A DNA stretch of 64,000 nucleotides from Sipunculus nudus (GCA_026874595.1 CM049318.1:53038750-53102749), one strand, 5' to 3'. Numbered from the stretch's first letter, positions 39,962 to 51,567 are shown. Numbers and translations: made by a program. The notes: generated by a model from the letters alone, not told the origin.

Positions 39962-40360
39962 TGAAATTTTGTTATCTTTTTATGTTCACGAAGAAAATTA
40001 AACGTATACTTAAATATTGCTTTCTCGGCAATTTTAGAGACACAACTTAGAACAGATATAGGCCAATAATTAACAACAAGATGAGGATCATCCTTTTTAT
40101 ATATGGGAGTTACGTGGGCTTTTTTCCATGCATCCGGTACCCGGCAGTGTTCAAGTGAATGGGTTGACCAATTGGCACAGAGGTGCAGCTAAAACATCAG
40201 CGGTTTCCTTGAGTAAGAGCGGACGAATGTTATCAGGACCTGCCGCTTTACTTACATCAAGAGATTTTGATTTATCCAAAACGTCCGTTTGTTTTTTTTA
40301 ACAATAACGGGTAAGTTTTACTCCATCGTCGTTTGTGTTAATCTCAGGTAGGGTAGACCA
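39962..40360 (-). pseudogene. LINE RT N-terminal part, broken frames
   Basis: Minus-strand translation in shifting frames gives recognisable blocks in order: SKAAGPDNIRPLLLKE (near 40200-40260), VPDAWKKAHVTPIYKKDDP (near 40085-40145), NYWPISVLSCVSKIAEKAIF (near 40015-40075) and FQCGFIPGDSTVNQ (near 39925-39970). The usual R of the NYRPIS motif is W here. Confidence 0.8.
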
Positions 40361-40789
40361 CTATGTTACTAAATCATCGATTTGGCAGTTTGAAAGGAAA
40401 CAATCATTGAACAAATCTGCCTTAACTTTCTCGACATTTACTAAGATTCCATTACTTATTATAGGTGAATCAGGTGTCTGAGATTTAAAATTAGTTAGAA
40501 ATATCACAATTTTCCACCAATATTTTGGCGAAGAGTTGTTTTTTATCTGAAGATGATTGATCAAATTGAAATTATATTCCTCTTTGGCTTTCCGACAAGC
40601 TATTATATACTTATTCCTTGTTGATCTAAAATTCTTCCATGCTAAATCAGTATTACGCTTTTTGGCTATATAATGACACCGGTCCTTTTTACGTTTTAGG
40701 CATCGCAACTTGCTTGTATACCAAGAGCTTATACATAGGTTAACACGCTGTGACCGAACTGTTAGATGGGTGCGATTCCAGTTTAACAA
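40361..40789 (-). pseudogene. Chimeric open stretch: older LINE plus younger LINE linker
   Basis: 142 codons. The first ~22 residues (LNWNRTHLTVRSQRVNL) lie outside the target-site duplication and belong to the older LINE; compare VLNWVRIYLIGRSQSI in the right duplicate. From 40723 on it is the basic linker of the younger LINE between endonuclease and RT (KLRCLKRKKDRCHYIAKK, FRSTRNKYIIACRKAKEEYN, KYWWKI). It is not a real gene start; the open frame across the junction is accidental. Confidence 0.8.
40724..40737. repeat. Target-site duplication, right arm
   Basis: AGAGCTTATACATA, identical to 38225-38238. It abuts the 5'-truncated end of the inserted LINE. Confidence 0.85.
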
Positions 40790-41180
40790 ATATCCACAAA
40801 GACCAAACCGCTAAGTTGATTTAGCATGATCTGATGGTAAATAGCATCAAACGCTGCAGAGAGATCTAAAATCAACAAAAGGACACGCTGTTGGTTATTC
40901 ATGCTGGTTAATAGGTCATTTTGTTTTCTGAGCAGCGCTGTTTCAGTGCTATGAAATGCTTGATATACCGACTGGAATTATGTGCAGAGATTGTTTGCAG
41001 CTGGATGCTAAGGGAGTTGCGATACAAAGGGCAGATTGGAGATGGGCGTGAAATTTTTGTATGACCAGGGTAGCTCAGTTTTTTTTTTCATCAGTGGTAT
41101 GACAAGCGCTTGCTTGAATTCGTTAGGAAAAAACAACCATTTGCCAAGGATGAACTCACACTTAGGCAGATGCAGGGTAG
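40738..41180 (-). pseudogene. Older CR1/L2-like LINE fragment, 5' RT piece (left copy)
   Basis: Minus-strand reading, with stops and frameshifts, gives FPNEFKQALVIPLMKKK...YKNFTPISNLPFVSQLP (about 41165-41008), then a FQSVYQAFHSTETALLRKQN-like block and LLLILDLSAAFDAIYHQIM (about 40970-40820). This is the standard RT order of block 0 to block A. The matching piece at 52905-53255 is contiguous with its 3' part in the right duplicate. Confidence 0.8.
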
Positions 41181-42132
41181 CACAAATCAAGACATTCCTT
41201 TTAATATATATATATGTGTGTGTGTGTGTGGATTTGATCATTCAGACAGAATTTGGTGGATAATCTAATAAATTAATCAATATCAGATTCTAAAATGTAG
41301 CGAAAAATAGGTATTTGAACAACGTCCACAGTACAAGAATCAGAGATGCATAGCATGCATCGATGAACTTTATTATAGTCTTAAATCCGACGGATGTCCC
41401 TCATATTTGTACCCTAAAAAATCTGACAGCTTCTGCAAATTCTTTATTGTTGTTACAGGGTGGTATTTGAGACTTGTTTGATGTTCAACAATGATTTTGA
41501 TACCAGGAGGAGTGTCCAAAATTGGTTTATTTCCTTTGAATCTTGTACAAACTGTTGTCATTTCCAGATTGCTTATTCTCCATTTTGAGGCTTTGTTTTA
41601 CATTGTACTATAATTAAACAAAGGACCAGTGGGATGATCATTAACTTTCCTAGTCTCTAATTTGGCGTATTTAATAAGAACCCTGGCTGCCTGTCATTGA
41701 CATCCAATTACGGTGTTCTATCCAGGCACTTCATTTCTTGAGCAAATATAGGTTATTGTGTTATCCATATTAATTTTATGATATTATCAAATTTGATATG
41801 CTATTATGACATGATAAGATTAACAACGCCCACAATATATAGAAAACCAGTATATTGATGACACAAAACGTTAAGAAAATTTTGACATTCATCGAAAAAA
41901 AGGTTATAGACCTAACTAATGTTAATAAGGATAGATAAGGCTGAAAAGTGAAGATTGCAGGTTATTTGGTACCACTGTCTACAACTACCACACATCTTGT
42001 TAATCGAAGGCTTGAGGGAATCGAAATACCAGAGGTCATTAAGCGCTCTTTAATGGTACATGTGGGACGCGAGTCCCATTTTCTCAACAATCGTGGGACC
42101 AATCAGCAATCTAGGGGTGATTTACACCCCCA

Positions 42133-42133
<1 letters not shown>
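41181..42133. other. Left duplicate, no gene recognised
   Basis: A short mixed (AT)n(GT)n tract at about 41204-41230, then unannotated DNA. From about 41770 it aligns with 53700-54080 (AAGCGCTCTTTAAT, GGACGCGAGT, TAGGGGTGATTTAC). No coding signature. Confidence 0.5.

Positions 42134-42198
<65 letters not shown>
42134..42198. repeat. (AT)n microsatellite shared with the right duplicate
   Basis: An AT tract of about 65 bp at the same place as 54082-54141 in the right duplicate, after the shared GGGTGAT motif. The ORFs at 41948-42254 running into it are artefacts. Confidence 0.95.
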
Positions 42199-42201
<3 letters not shown>

Positions 42202-42320
42202 TGTGTGTGTATAGTTGGACATTTAGGGATAATATAGATATACAGGTAAATTAATTTTTGTAGTAAAGATACTTTAAAGTATAAAAATTTTAATTAATTA
42301 GCTAACTTTAAATAACGAAG

Positions 42321-42635
42321 CCTAAAACATCACAATGGTAGATCATTGCGGGAGTATAACGGGAGTATATCGAATATTGTTCTACTACCTCCAAATCCAC
42401 GTTCTTTACACAGTAGGCTCGATAACATTCGCGCTTCCCATACGCATCGGTAACACAACTTGGGCAGGTAGTTATGATACCGTAGTCTTAAATGCGGTAT
42501 TCGCATCAACGCATTGTGCACACGCGTTAATTGTGTGCCTGTCGAATTCCGTTTCCGCAACGCATACACAATAGAAACAAGCAAATTCGTGAAATTAATG
42601 TCCCCCACTTTGGGAACTTGTTGTTTTTCATGCTT
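42321..42635. other. Spacer between the duplicates, first part
   Basis: No gene recognised. The sequence up to the GACA array carries open stretches on both strands that extend from the array. Confidence 0.4.
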
Positions 42636-43320
42636 GATAAAGGAGAGACGGACAGAGTGACAGACAGACAGACAGAAGCCAGACACTCCAAAACAAATCC
42701 TAACCAGGGTAAGCATGAGGGCAATCACTGACCAAAATTTGAATGAGACTGAATAATATTTAGGAAAGTTAAAGCAGGGAAACGAAAACCTGACAGACGG
42801 ACAGACAAAGTGACAGACAGACAGACAGTTGCTAGACACTCCAAAACCAATCTCAACCAAGGTAAGCATAAGAGCTATCACTGACCATAATATTTAAGGA
42901 AATAGGATAATTTAGGAAAGTTATCGCATGGAAATGAAAACCTGACAGACAGACAGACAGAATGACAGACATACAGACAGACAGACAGAAGCCAGACACT
43001 CCAAAACAAATTCCAAACAAGGTATGCATAAGAACAATCACCGATCCAAATTTGAATGAAATCGGATAATATTTAGGAAAAAAATCGCACGGAAACAAAA
43101 CTTGACGGATGGACAGACAAAGTGACAGACAGAGAGACAGACAGGAGCCAGACACTCCAAAACCAATCCCAACCAAGGTATACATGAGAGCAATCACTGA
43201 CCCAAATTTGAATGAAATCGGATAATATATATAGGAAAGTTATCGCACTGAAACGAAACCTGACGGACGGACAGAGAGACAGACATACAGACGGACAGAC
43301 AGACAAACCCAAATCAATGT
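42636..43320. repeat. GACA-bearing minisatellite, ~156-bp unit
   Basis: Units contain a (GACA)n patch, GCCAGACACTCCAAAAC-AA, CAACCAAGGTA-GCATAAGAGC-ATCACTGACC, ATTTGAATGA-A-CGGATAATAT and TTAGGAAAGTTATCGCA-GGAAACGAAAACC. The CACTCCAAAAC word begins at 42684, 42837, 42997 and 43153 (spacings 153, 160, 156), with a fifth, partial unit. Minus-strand open stretches of 65-183 codons (42330-43363) are frame-cycling translations of this repeat with the motif CLSVC, not genes. Confidence 0.9.
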
Positions 43321-43949
43321 CCAGCGCATCCTCGGAGAAGGGGACAAAAATATCAAGGCCCATGCGCTAATATTACAAACAGATCTCAGGGACGACTCAA
43401 GGAGTTATAGGAAAAAGAGAAGTTCAACCCAGGAGGACTAATAAACCACCTAAAAAAGGTCACAAGGTCCCATAAAGGGGGATCCAGGCCGCAGAATTTT
43501 TTTTTAAGTCTTTAAAAAGGTTGTTGTGGATAAAAGGGGGTGAGGTATGAAAACGAAATGTGCCGAATACCGTATATCGAATTCAGTACAGGGGAAACGA
43601 TATTCAAGAAGCTTTCAGTGTGAAACAGGTAGTTTATCGAAGATTTTATTTTCATGACCATTTCACTATCGCGAATATCAGCCAACCACCTGGCGTTTAT
43701 TGTGTAGCGTATTTGGGACAGGGTACCATGTCTAATCCGAGAGGGGCGGGGGGGGGGGGGGCAGGGCAGTGTACTGAAACTTGGAGGCAACGCAGTTCAA
43801 AGTTGGCCAGGAGACGGTTTGAGGGACGCAGGCAGCTTGTTAAGGTCAAAAATAATAAATAAATAAAAGGAATGGTTCTATTTTAACCCCTCGCATCAAA
43901 CAATTTTAGTTTGATTTTCATCTTTCAAGAATATAAAATGATTCAATAT
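43321..43949. other. Spacer between the duplicates, second part
   Basis: Contains a G14 run at 43748-43761 and a CGCGAA-bearing patch near 43670 resembling those at 29400 and 31330. No gene recognised. Confidence 0.4.
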
Positions 43950-44274
43950 GATGAGAAACTGAACGCGTGGATCTTCCGTCGTGTATCTCGTTCCAAAAGT
44001 CATATTACATGCTGTGGCTAAATCCAGGGCAATTGATGGTTCCGCTATTAACTACGCTTAATGGCCTTGGCCGTTCTGTTAATGTTGATCGGTCAAGGCA
44101 ATGACACTTCTGTTAATGACATCAATCACCAGAAACCAGGCTTGGTTCTCTCACACCAGTAGCAATATTCAAGAAGTAATGCTCAGAACTGCAGGAGGGT
44201 GTAGGCCGATTATTCAAAACCAGTTCACTGTACTCGTCCTTTATCCGTGATTCAGTTTTGTAAGTAAAAACTTT

Positions 44275-44440
44275 AAGGCCAGCTATTCATCTACCGTGTA
44301 TTTATAATTTATGTTATTTCTGGATTAATTTGTATACATATAAATGATCTTAAATTACTCTTAACGACATTTCTTATAACGACTCTATGATGGGTGTATG
44401 TTTTTTTGTATATACACACAAAAATGTAACCTAAGGCCAA
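44275..44440. repeat. Diverged relic of the 2.2-kb satellite
   Basis: The order of blocks AGCTATTCATCTACC, TTATTTCTGG, ATACATATAAATG, CTTATAACGACTCTATGATGGGTGTATG, ACACAAAAATGTAACC follows 11760-11945 of the satellite (AGCTATTCACTGAC, TTATTTCTGG, TATATATAAATG, CTTATAATGCCACTGTGATGGATGTATG, ACACAAAAATGTTTAC). Divergence is strong, but the length and order are maintained. Confidence 0.65.
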
Positions 44441-45884
44441 AAGAAGGTATTGTTCTCAGACAACTCCCGCGTCAATTTAAACACACCGGACCAAAATTTT
44501 TATTTTGATTTTCAAAAAAAAATACCAATTTTGAGCTCCAGTCCCTCGGATATTTCTTTCAAGAAGATAAAATAGACGATTTTGATAAGATTTCTTTTGT
44601 TATGTAGGGTTTTTACCTGCATAGCAAAAAAAAATATGTTATGATCATAAAGCATGCTTCATTATGCTTTTCCTTAAGCATATGACACTTTTACCGAAAC
44701 ATACAAAAAAAGTTAAAAAACGTGCCTGAGAACCAAACCAAATGTGCGGAAGCCGAATTTACACCAGTTACAAAATGCCCATTGCGAAAACTCTGATCTG
44801 ACAACAGATGTCCTATCTTGTTGTCCTTGTATTTTGGCGGGCCTCCAAGAATTGAAATCGGCGTTTTCTGGACTATTATTATTAAAGATTTAAGAGACTA
44901 TCTTTAATTAATAGACATTAACGTCTCGGGATTCAATAATAAACTTGGGGGAAACAGATCGTGCTGTGTTTATGTTGACACTTGAGCCGGTCTACTGTTT
45001 TTAACACTCGTTTACAGCAATAAGCAAACGGTTTCAATTTGGCAGGTACAGATTTATTTTAAAGGGAAGAAGCCATTTTTCGTTTTAATTCAATATGCTT
45101 TATAGGTGGCTGGGCCCCTTTAATATAAAAGACCGTGCCGTTCGGGATTGACGGGTATGTCAGATGGATGCGTGTATCCCAAACAAACCGTTAAGGTCAA
45201 TTGGCCAGCAAGAACAAGGCAACTGCATGTGAACAAAATATATCAGTCTCTACGTCCCGATCGCTTTTTCGTTTATAATGCTTCAATACTATCTGAGTAC
45301 TTTTCTCATGTTTTTTAACTGGGTACAGATCTAGAGTCGAGCATCAATTCCATCAACACTGATGCCGTCTGTGCAGCCGTCATTTTTCACCATTTGTTAA
45401 CTGCTTTATATGATGACATAAAAGCATTAAGTGCCATACAGTAAAATTGATTTATGCTGTTATCAAATGATGGATGTCTCATCCAAAGCTTACAGTTATG
45501 AATAAAATATTCTATTTTTCTCCGTCGCGTCATTTGTTACAATACTGTGTTTCAGTTACGACTTTCACTGAGCTGACCATTCGGCATTACCCTTATATTG
45601 GTGACGGTTTCCACACTTTATTAATCACCTACATAAAATGCAGCATAAAATAAAAAAGGTCAATGTTTTGTTTAAGTAGGCCCCCATGGAGTTTAAGTTG
45701 TCAAAGGTCAATGGCTTAACCCAAGGCGGGTCCGTACATGGGAAGCCGACAATTGAATGTATGTCTATCTCACATTTATTATCTTTTTAAATATTTGGTG
45801 GAGGAAACCGCCTCCATCTATTTAATGAGCACTCGTCAAATTCTTAATCTAAGCATGTTTATCTGCAGAATTCCATTTCGGTTA
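44441..45884. other. Right duplicate, no gene recognised
   Basis: From about 45140 it aligns with 32485-33190 of the left duplicate. A GGTGGAGGAAACCGCCTCC inverted patch occurs near 45799. No coding signature. Confidence 0.5.
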
Positions 45885-46190
45885 CGTTCTGTATGACAGG
45901 GAGGTTGCACTCACATCATGTCATTTATTTCATATATTCATGTGTCAAAAGACCTGGTTTCTACCGCCCCTGTCGGTCCTAAGTGTGTAATTTACCCAAT
46001 TACTGGGCCATAACACCGATACTTACCAAGGATGCATCCGTTCGCGAGTGATACACGGCTGTTTGGTACAGCCTTCCCATTAAGCCCCTTTAGCGTTCCC
46101 TTGGGTTATGGCCGACCGCGGCTGAGATTTGAACTAACGACCTACCACCTTTGAGTTCTGTACTCTAATGCTTAGACCACAGAAGCCGGT
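45885..46190 (-). mobile_element. tRNA-derived SINE, family 2 (right duplicate)
   Basis: On the minus strand: CCGGCTTCTGTGGTCTAAGCATTAGAG (A-box region), TCGTTAGTTCAAATCTC (B box), GGGGCTTAATGGGAAGGCTG and the GTGTTATGGCCCAGTAATTGGG block. It is more complete at the tRNA-like end than its partner at 33190-33495 and lies in the same flanking context. Confidence 0.85.
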
Positions 46191-46989
46191 TGTATGTCTC
46201 ACATTTATGCATCATATCTTGCTCGGTTAGTCTTGTTTCACGGAAAACTCGAGGTTCCCAAATCGAAAGGTCCTGAAATCAGTCAACGAATTAACCGGCC
46301 TCCGAAATCATATACGTACGCGTATACAGATGCGATATATTGATGTTTTAAAGCATCAAATTGAACTTTAAGAAAGTGTAAGATCTTTTGACTACCAAAA
46401 TCATAAAACCAAAAATATTCAATGAAAACCCGGATAACAGAGACGCAAGGTACCAAATTGTCTTTCAACAAAAAGCTGATTCATGCTTGCAAAACAAAAC
46501 ACATATGTCATTTGCATGAACTATGTTACAAACAGACATGCAAACATGATTGATCTAAACCCTTACTAGAATTCCTGTCCCAAAACGTAAACCTATTTAT
46601 TCCATATTTTAAATCTTGAACAGGAGTCAAAAGAAAGAGATTTAAGCAGAGACTTGCAGAGAGTTAAATATTTTGTCAAGAAACAAGATTGAAAAGTATA
46701 AGATATCTGCTTCGTCTGAAAAGGTATAGCTGATATATTGGTACCAGAAAACAAAAACTCATGATACTAAACAATAGAGCAAAACTTCACTGTTGTGGTA
46801 GTCCTCAAATTTGGCTTTCAATATTCAGGTGTCAAACAATCCCTTCATAAGCAGCACCTGTTAAACAGCAATCTGCAATTTGATCATCATCATCAAATTT
46901 TGTACCTATCCTGATTGCCAAGAAAAATAATTTTTGTAACTTCTTGAAGGCGATGGCCAATTTTTAATTGTATCCAAGCTTTTATTCTA

Positions 46990-49190
46990 GATGAATATGA
47001 CAATTACTCAAACTTATTAGTTAGATTTTTATACTTTGTTCTTTTTTCCCGATCCATGCATGCAATATACTTGGAAGATAATAAATTATTAGATGTTCCT
47101 TTACACGTGATAATACACAAAAGATGACTGACATTGCTACCCGCTCGCAAAGTATTAGGCTCATGGTATCGAAGTCTCGGATTAGGTCTTGATATTTTCT
47201 CAGTCTCGGTCTGGACCTCGTAGCCACGGTTTTGTTCCGGTAAGGGAAATCTCGACTATGTGTTTATATCTACATATACGGACGTAGTACATATATAAAA
47301 TACATCTTAAAGTGGCATTGTTAATTGTCTATGGATGCCATATGTCTGTTATCATAAAACATTCAGGCTTTTTTTTTTATTTATTTATTTCTGTTTAATA
47401 TTGTCAATCAGGAGTTTTGCCTAAATTTTACCATTGTATTCCTGTGGAATTTTCTAAAATGACCTGTAGTTCTGAAATCAGTTTCTTATGCCACGATGAC
47501 AAAGCTTCTGTATATTATATAGAAGAAAACAATGCCATCATAAATTCCATTGTGAAATAGAACTTGCGTGTATATGAAGAAAGAGTCTAAAAAGTCATGC
47601 CGTTCCATTTGAGTTGTTTGGAAACTTATGTCGAAATAGTCCACACTCCCAAAATTGTATCTAAAAGTCTAGGTGTAAGCTAAACAAAGTTTATTCTTAG
47701 AGTAACGTCCACAGGTTGTGATACATCCAAGACTCTATGATCAGTCACACAGTCTACAATATATAATTTTCAGGATGTCCAAAATCTTCTTCACAATACC
47801 TAATTCCTCTGTATCTCAAGTGGTTTATATACGCCCGTCAAGACTGGAGTATTATGTTATACCCGTCCGTTAACTTTTAGTGTCGCCGCGATCACTTACC
47901 GGGGCTTTGATGAATTTTCACGAAACTCACCATAACTACATAACTACAGATTATCTCGCTCGAGTTCATTGTGGGGAACATCCACGCGTATTTAATAAGG
48001 TCACGGATCCCTGGGCTACTTTGTGGTGTCGCTGCGATAATTTAAGAAGGATTTAGATAAAACTCATCAGAAATGTTAATAAGTAAAATAACTCGCCTTG
48101 GTACGATTTTCAGCAGTTTGCAGTTTTAAAATATTGCTTCCGCAAGTAATAATATATATAAGTCGTAAAGGTAATTTGTACAATTCAAATTGACAACTGG
48201 ATGATTCAGAATTAAAAAGGGAATTTTGTTGCCATTTCAACTTCAAATCCAGAATAATGGTTCTATCATATTTTATTTAAATTTAAGGGAATTATGAAAC
48301 GGTCAATATAAGGAAAATATCTTAGTCTTAAAGGGTTAATTTCTAACCACAGTCATGGCCTAAACACGCCCTCTCCCAACGAGTTAAAATACTCGATCCA
48401 TTCTGGTAAACTAACTCAGCGAAATTTCTTCTCGCCGTACAATCGTCATTACGCTTGACCTTAAGCTTATTTTGAAATAAACCATGACGCAATACTTCTA
48501 GTTTATTTCTCGGTCTCCATTAAGCCCCAACGCTCGGGGGAATTTCAGGAATTTTCTCGAATATTTCTACATGTAAACCACACAATGACATTTGAAGCCT
48601 CTTTAAAATACAGAACAAATAATAAAGGGTTATTCTTCCCAGCAGCACCCAGCTGCTTCTCAATAAACAACTTATGCAATCGACGTGATAATATACTCAT
48701 AACTAGAATTATGCATTCTATGTGCATTCAATTACTTTTTTTTCATTTACTTATTCGGCCCATATTCCCAGGCTCATTCGTGCATAGGTGACTGTACATT
48801 AGTGAATACACCATGATACATTCATGACTCCAGGTCATGTGACGGATCCACACCAAAGTCTTATTTCGTTCATGATTGCGTAAGTTATGTTATAAACAAC
48901 CACATTCAAAAGCACACACACGAACACAAACACGAGCGGAAGCAGTAAGACGAGTTTTACATATTTCTTTTTCTATGAAAACTAAAATTTTAAGCTCTAT
49001 ATTATCCAGCCATCCATCATCCGTCAGTGAAAAGGTTGACCTTTTCTTAAATTGATTTTCACAGTACCAGTCCGAGTTCACAAAACCCTGGATTAAAGTT
49101 CTCCTTTCAACAATTTATTGTTCCATGATAAAGTTCCTTTTAATTTCCCTATTGACAGCTTATTTTAAGGTTTTAAAGTGGTGCAAGACA
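46990..49190. other. Right-duplicate-specific block of about 2.2 kb
   Basis: The left duplicate goes almost directly from about 34190 to 34250, whereas the right goes from about 46960 to 49200, so some 2.2 kb is extra here (or was lost on the left). It contains one family D copy (48740-48944) and otherwise AT-rich DNA without recognisable genes or terminal repeats. Confidence 0.55.
48740..48944 (+). repeat. Dispersed repeat family D, copy 3
   Basis: ATTCGGCCCATATTCCCAGG, CTCATTCGTGCATAGGTGACTG, GGATCCACACCAAAGTCTTA, a GTAAGTTATGTTATAAAC block and a CA-rich tail. The 5' AAATCTGCATTC start is not clear here, so the copy is probably truncated. Confidence 0.75.
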
Positions 49191-51543
49191 CCTTTATAAT
49201 ATTACGTAAACTTTGGTGAATAACATCTGAAGGTTGGTGCAAAAGGGGACAAAACCAGGTCACGTCAAGATAGGCCTATATCTGAAAGGTCACACCTACG
49301 CAATTTTGCGGAAGGTTTTTCGTCCCAGATTGTCAGCACTGTGATAGTGGTCCTCGATCATCCACGGGGGCCCTCCCCGTCATGAAATTCAACTTGAAAA
49401 CGTTATATTGTCCTTTATTTCATGTAAGCTGTAGGTTATTTTACTGCCTGAAGAAAACAAAACAGCTTTGGGACAAAATGGCACTGTCGTTACTTCATCA
49501 GATCGAGATTTTCAATGATCTGTGCTCGACCTTTGCTCTGTCATTGATTAATAATATCAAGTACTTTTTTGTTAAGATTTTCTTTAATTTGGATGATTTT
49601 TTTACATTACAATTATAATTCTTAAAATAAAATCTTACCTTACGAGAAAGGAGAATATATTTTTGCTACTGAAAAAAAAAATTGGGCTTAAATCGGGACA
49701 CGTTGATTTTTTTTCAAGGTCCGTATGGTCATCCGACATGACGTCATAAGGTGTTACACAGAGGACGAAGGGAGCGTGGAGTCAGCGTGACTCTCGGCTG
49801 TAGCCATGACATTTCATAACAGCTTCCGTGACCCATAAAAGTCTGCGTGACATATAACAGTTGTTCACCTTTTCGTGACCTATAACTGCTGGCGTGACTT
49901 ATGACAGTTGGTTCTGCCCGGTCTCTGTATGCATAGCAAATGCCATGTCACCGTTTTCAGGGCGAACAGATACATTTACACAGGCAGTTTAAAGTGCACA
50001 CATCGATGTGTTAAATATACATAAAGCGTATTGTTTTCATCTTAAGATATTATGATTTCAGGCATTATTTTGTTCTGAAACCGTTTGCATGCTCCTGTAC
50101 ACAGGTGGAAAAAGAGTTTCACTAGGAGCAATCAGTGGCGAAACACTGATGTTTCGTCACCTGGTAGCCACACTGCGCAACTTGACACATCCAGATTTTT
50201 CAAGCCTCTAGGGGTGTTTCTTCAGTTTTCCTTTCTTGATGTATCTTCTCCATGTTTGGGAGTTGTCCCATGTACGCATGATCGTTAATCCAGTCACATG
50301 GTCCTGATATGGTAAACAGACATGTGGGCTGTGTTTTCTCACACACAGAACCAAAACAATATATGAAACAGCTGAATGAAATCAAGTAAATCCAGGTGCC
50401 GGGATGGTGTTACTGGGGAAACTTTTGTATTTAGCCAGAATTAACTTAGCGATAAACAGATATTATTGCACTTATTTATGTACCTTTAGGTTCGGTAAAA
50501 AAATAAAAAAAATAAAGGGTTATTTTTTCATTTAATTCATATACGTTTATTGGTTTAGGGCGCTGACCGTGATCTTTCCATCAATCAATGTGAACCGGAT
50601 GCAACGCTAAGACCCCTGGTCAAGCTCTGTACCACAAGATCGTGCCCCGGAGCTCTGGGCCGCTGTACTTTGACAGCAGACTGTTTAGAATGATTTATAG
50701 TGAACAGAATAATTTATTATTCTAGGAGATGCGGTGATATCAGGTAAATTGATATTTGACATCAGAACATATTGAAAGGACCATTATAGGGGATAAGAGA
50801 CCTGATCAATCTGAAGGATACCACCATCATGTTCTCGATGTATTTACAATAACATCAATATTTCATTTCATCACATCTCAAAGTCACACAATGTTTCAAA
50901 CAAAAACCCATTGAAAAGTTGCTACATACTGTTTTTGGTCCTTCAGGTTAAATGTTAAATATATGTTTAGAACTGAGAAATGTCATTCCCAAATGTTGCT
51001 ACCCAAAACGTTTCTTATTCACATTCTTTGTATAGTTTAAGCCATCATTAAAACAAGGTTTCATTTCTAAAATCTTATGAAAGAGGATACATTAGTGATC
51101 AGTAATAAAACGGTTGAAGTTAAAATGGCATGGGATATTTATGAAGGATATATAAATGTACACAATTTTATAAGGGTATCCATTTGTATTTCAATGCTAG
51201 ATTATTGTTGATTCATGGAAAGACGTCAGACAAGTAACTGGAGGTCCACAACTAATTTACAGAACAGTTTCTAAAAGCCTGGAGGCGACAAAATGGAAAG
51301 CTACGATTAATAAAGGTAAATAACTTTTAAATCCGAGATGTGAAACATTGATATTGAGTGTTCTAAAAAATAAATCTACCGTTTCGGGGATTATAACATA
51401 AACACTAAATAAAAAAAACTTGATAAATACTGTGTTTGAAAAGTTATCAGCAGCTAAAAAGGCCTTTATTATAAAAACTTAAAGTGCTAAAAAGTAAACT
51501 GTCGTTTGCAGGGTGAACAGTTTAATCCAGTTGAGGTCATAGT
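49191..51543. other. Right duplicate, no gene recognised
   Basis: Aligns with 34250-36190 of the left copy apart from a right-specific 49990-50510 patch, which contains a 67-codon open stretch without motifs. A TGACGTCA octamer lies at 49739-49746. Confidence 0.45.
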
Positions 51544-51567
51544 CCCCCCCCCCCCCCCCCCCCCCCG
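51544..51567. repeat. C24 homopolymer
   Basis: Twenty-four consecutive C residues, the longest homopolymer of C/G in the window; it could form i-motif/G-quadruplex structure. Assembly length may be unreliable. Confidence 0.9.

Larger units (their letters stand above)
38239..40723 (-). mobile_element. 5'-truncated non-LTR retrotransposon (Jockey/CR1-like), nested
   Basis: A 2485-bp insertion on the minus strand, bounded by the 14-bp direct repeat AGAGCTTATACATA. From 5' to 3' (high to low coordinates) it carries the endonuclease-RT linker (40723-40361), the RT N-terminal part in broken frames (about 40300-39960), the RT core (39961-39227), the C-terminal part with a zinc-knuckle-like motif (39157-38462) and a 3' UTR (38461-38239). 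The endonuclease domain is absent, consistent with 5' truncation during target-primed reverse transcription. The 3' end lacks a poly(A) tail and reads TAAACTAAACTAT. Frameshifts and stops make it inactive. Confidence 0.9.
31400..42320 (+). repeat. Segmental duplication, left copy
   Basis: Blocks here recur in the same order and orientation in 43950-54270. Paired anchors (left/right): 31484-31600 with 44030-44150 (GATTCCGCTATTAACTACGC and GTTAATGTTGATCGGTCAAG); 32485 with 45140; 33310 with 46000; 34500 with 49460; 34860 with 49790; 35160 with 50565 (AAGACCCCTGG and CAAGATCGTGCCCCGGAG); 36005 with 51220; 37800 with 52430; 38130 with 52780; 40800-40980 with 52980-53170; 41795 with 53725; 41960-42130 with 53895-54080. 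Divergence is substantial and indels are large, so the event is old. Confidence 0.9.

Noticed and set aside
42330-42881. 183-codon minus-strand ORF and its neighbours to 43363
   Set aside because: Translation of the GACA minisatellite in cycling frames (CLSVC repeats); it could be mistaken for a Cys-rich protein.
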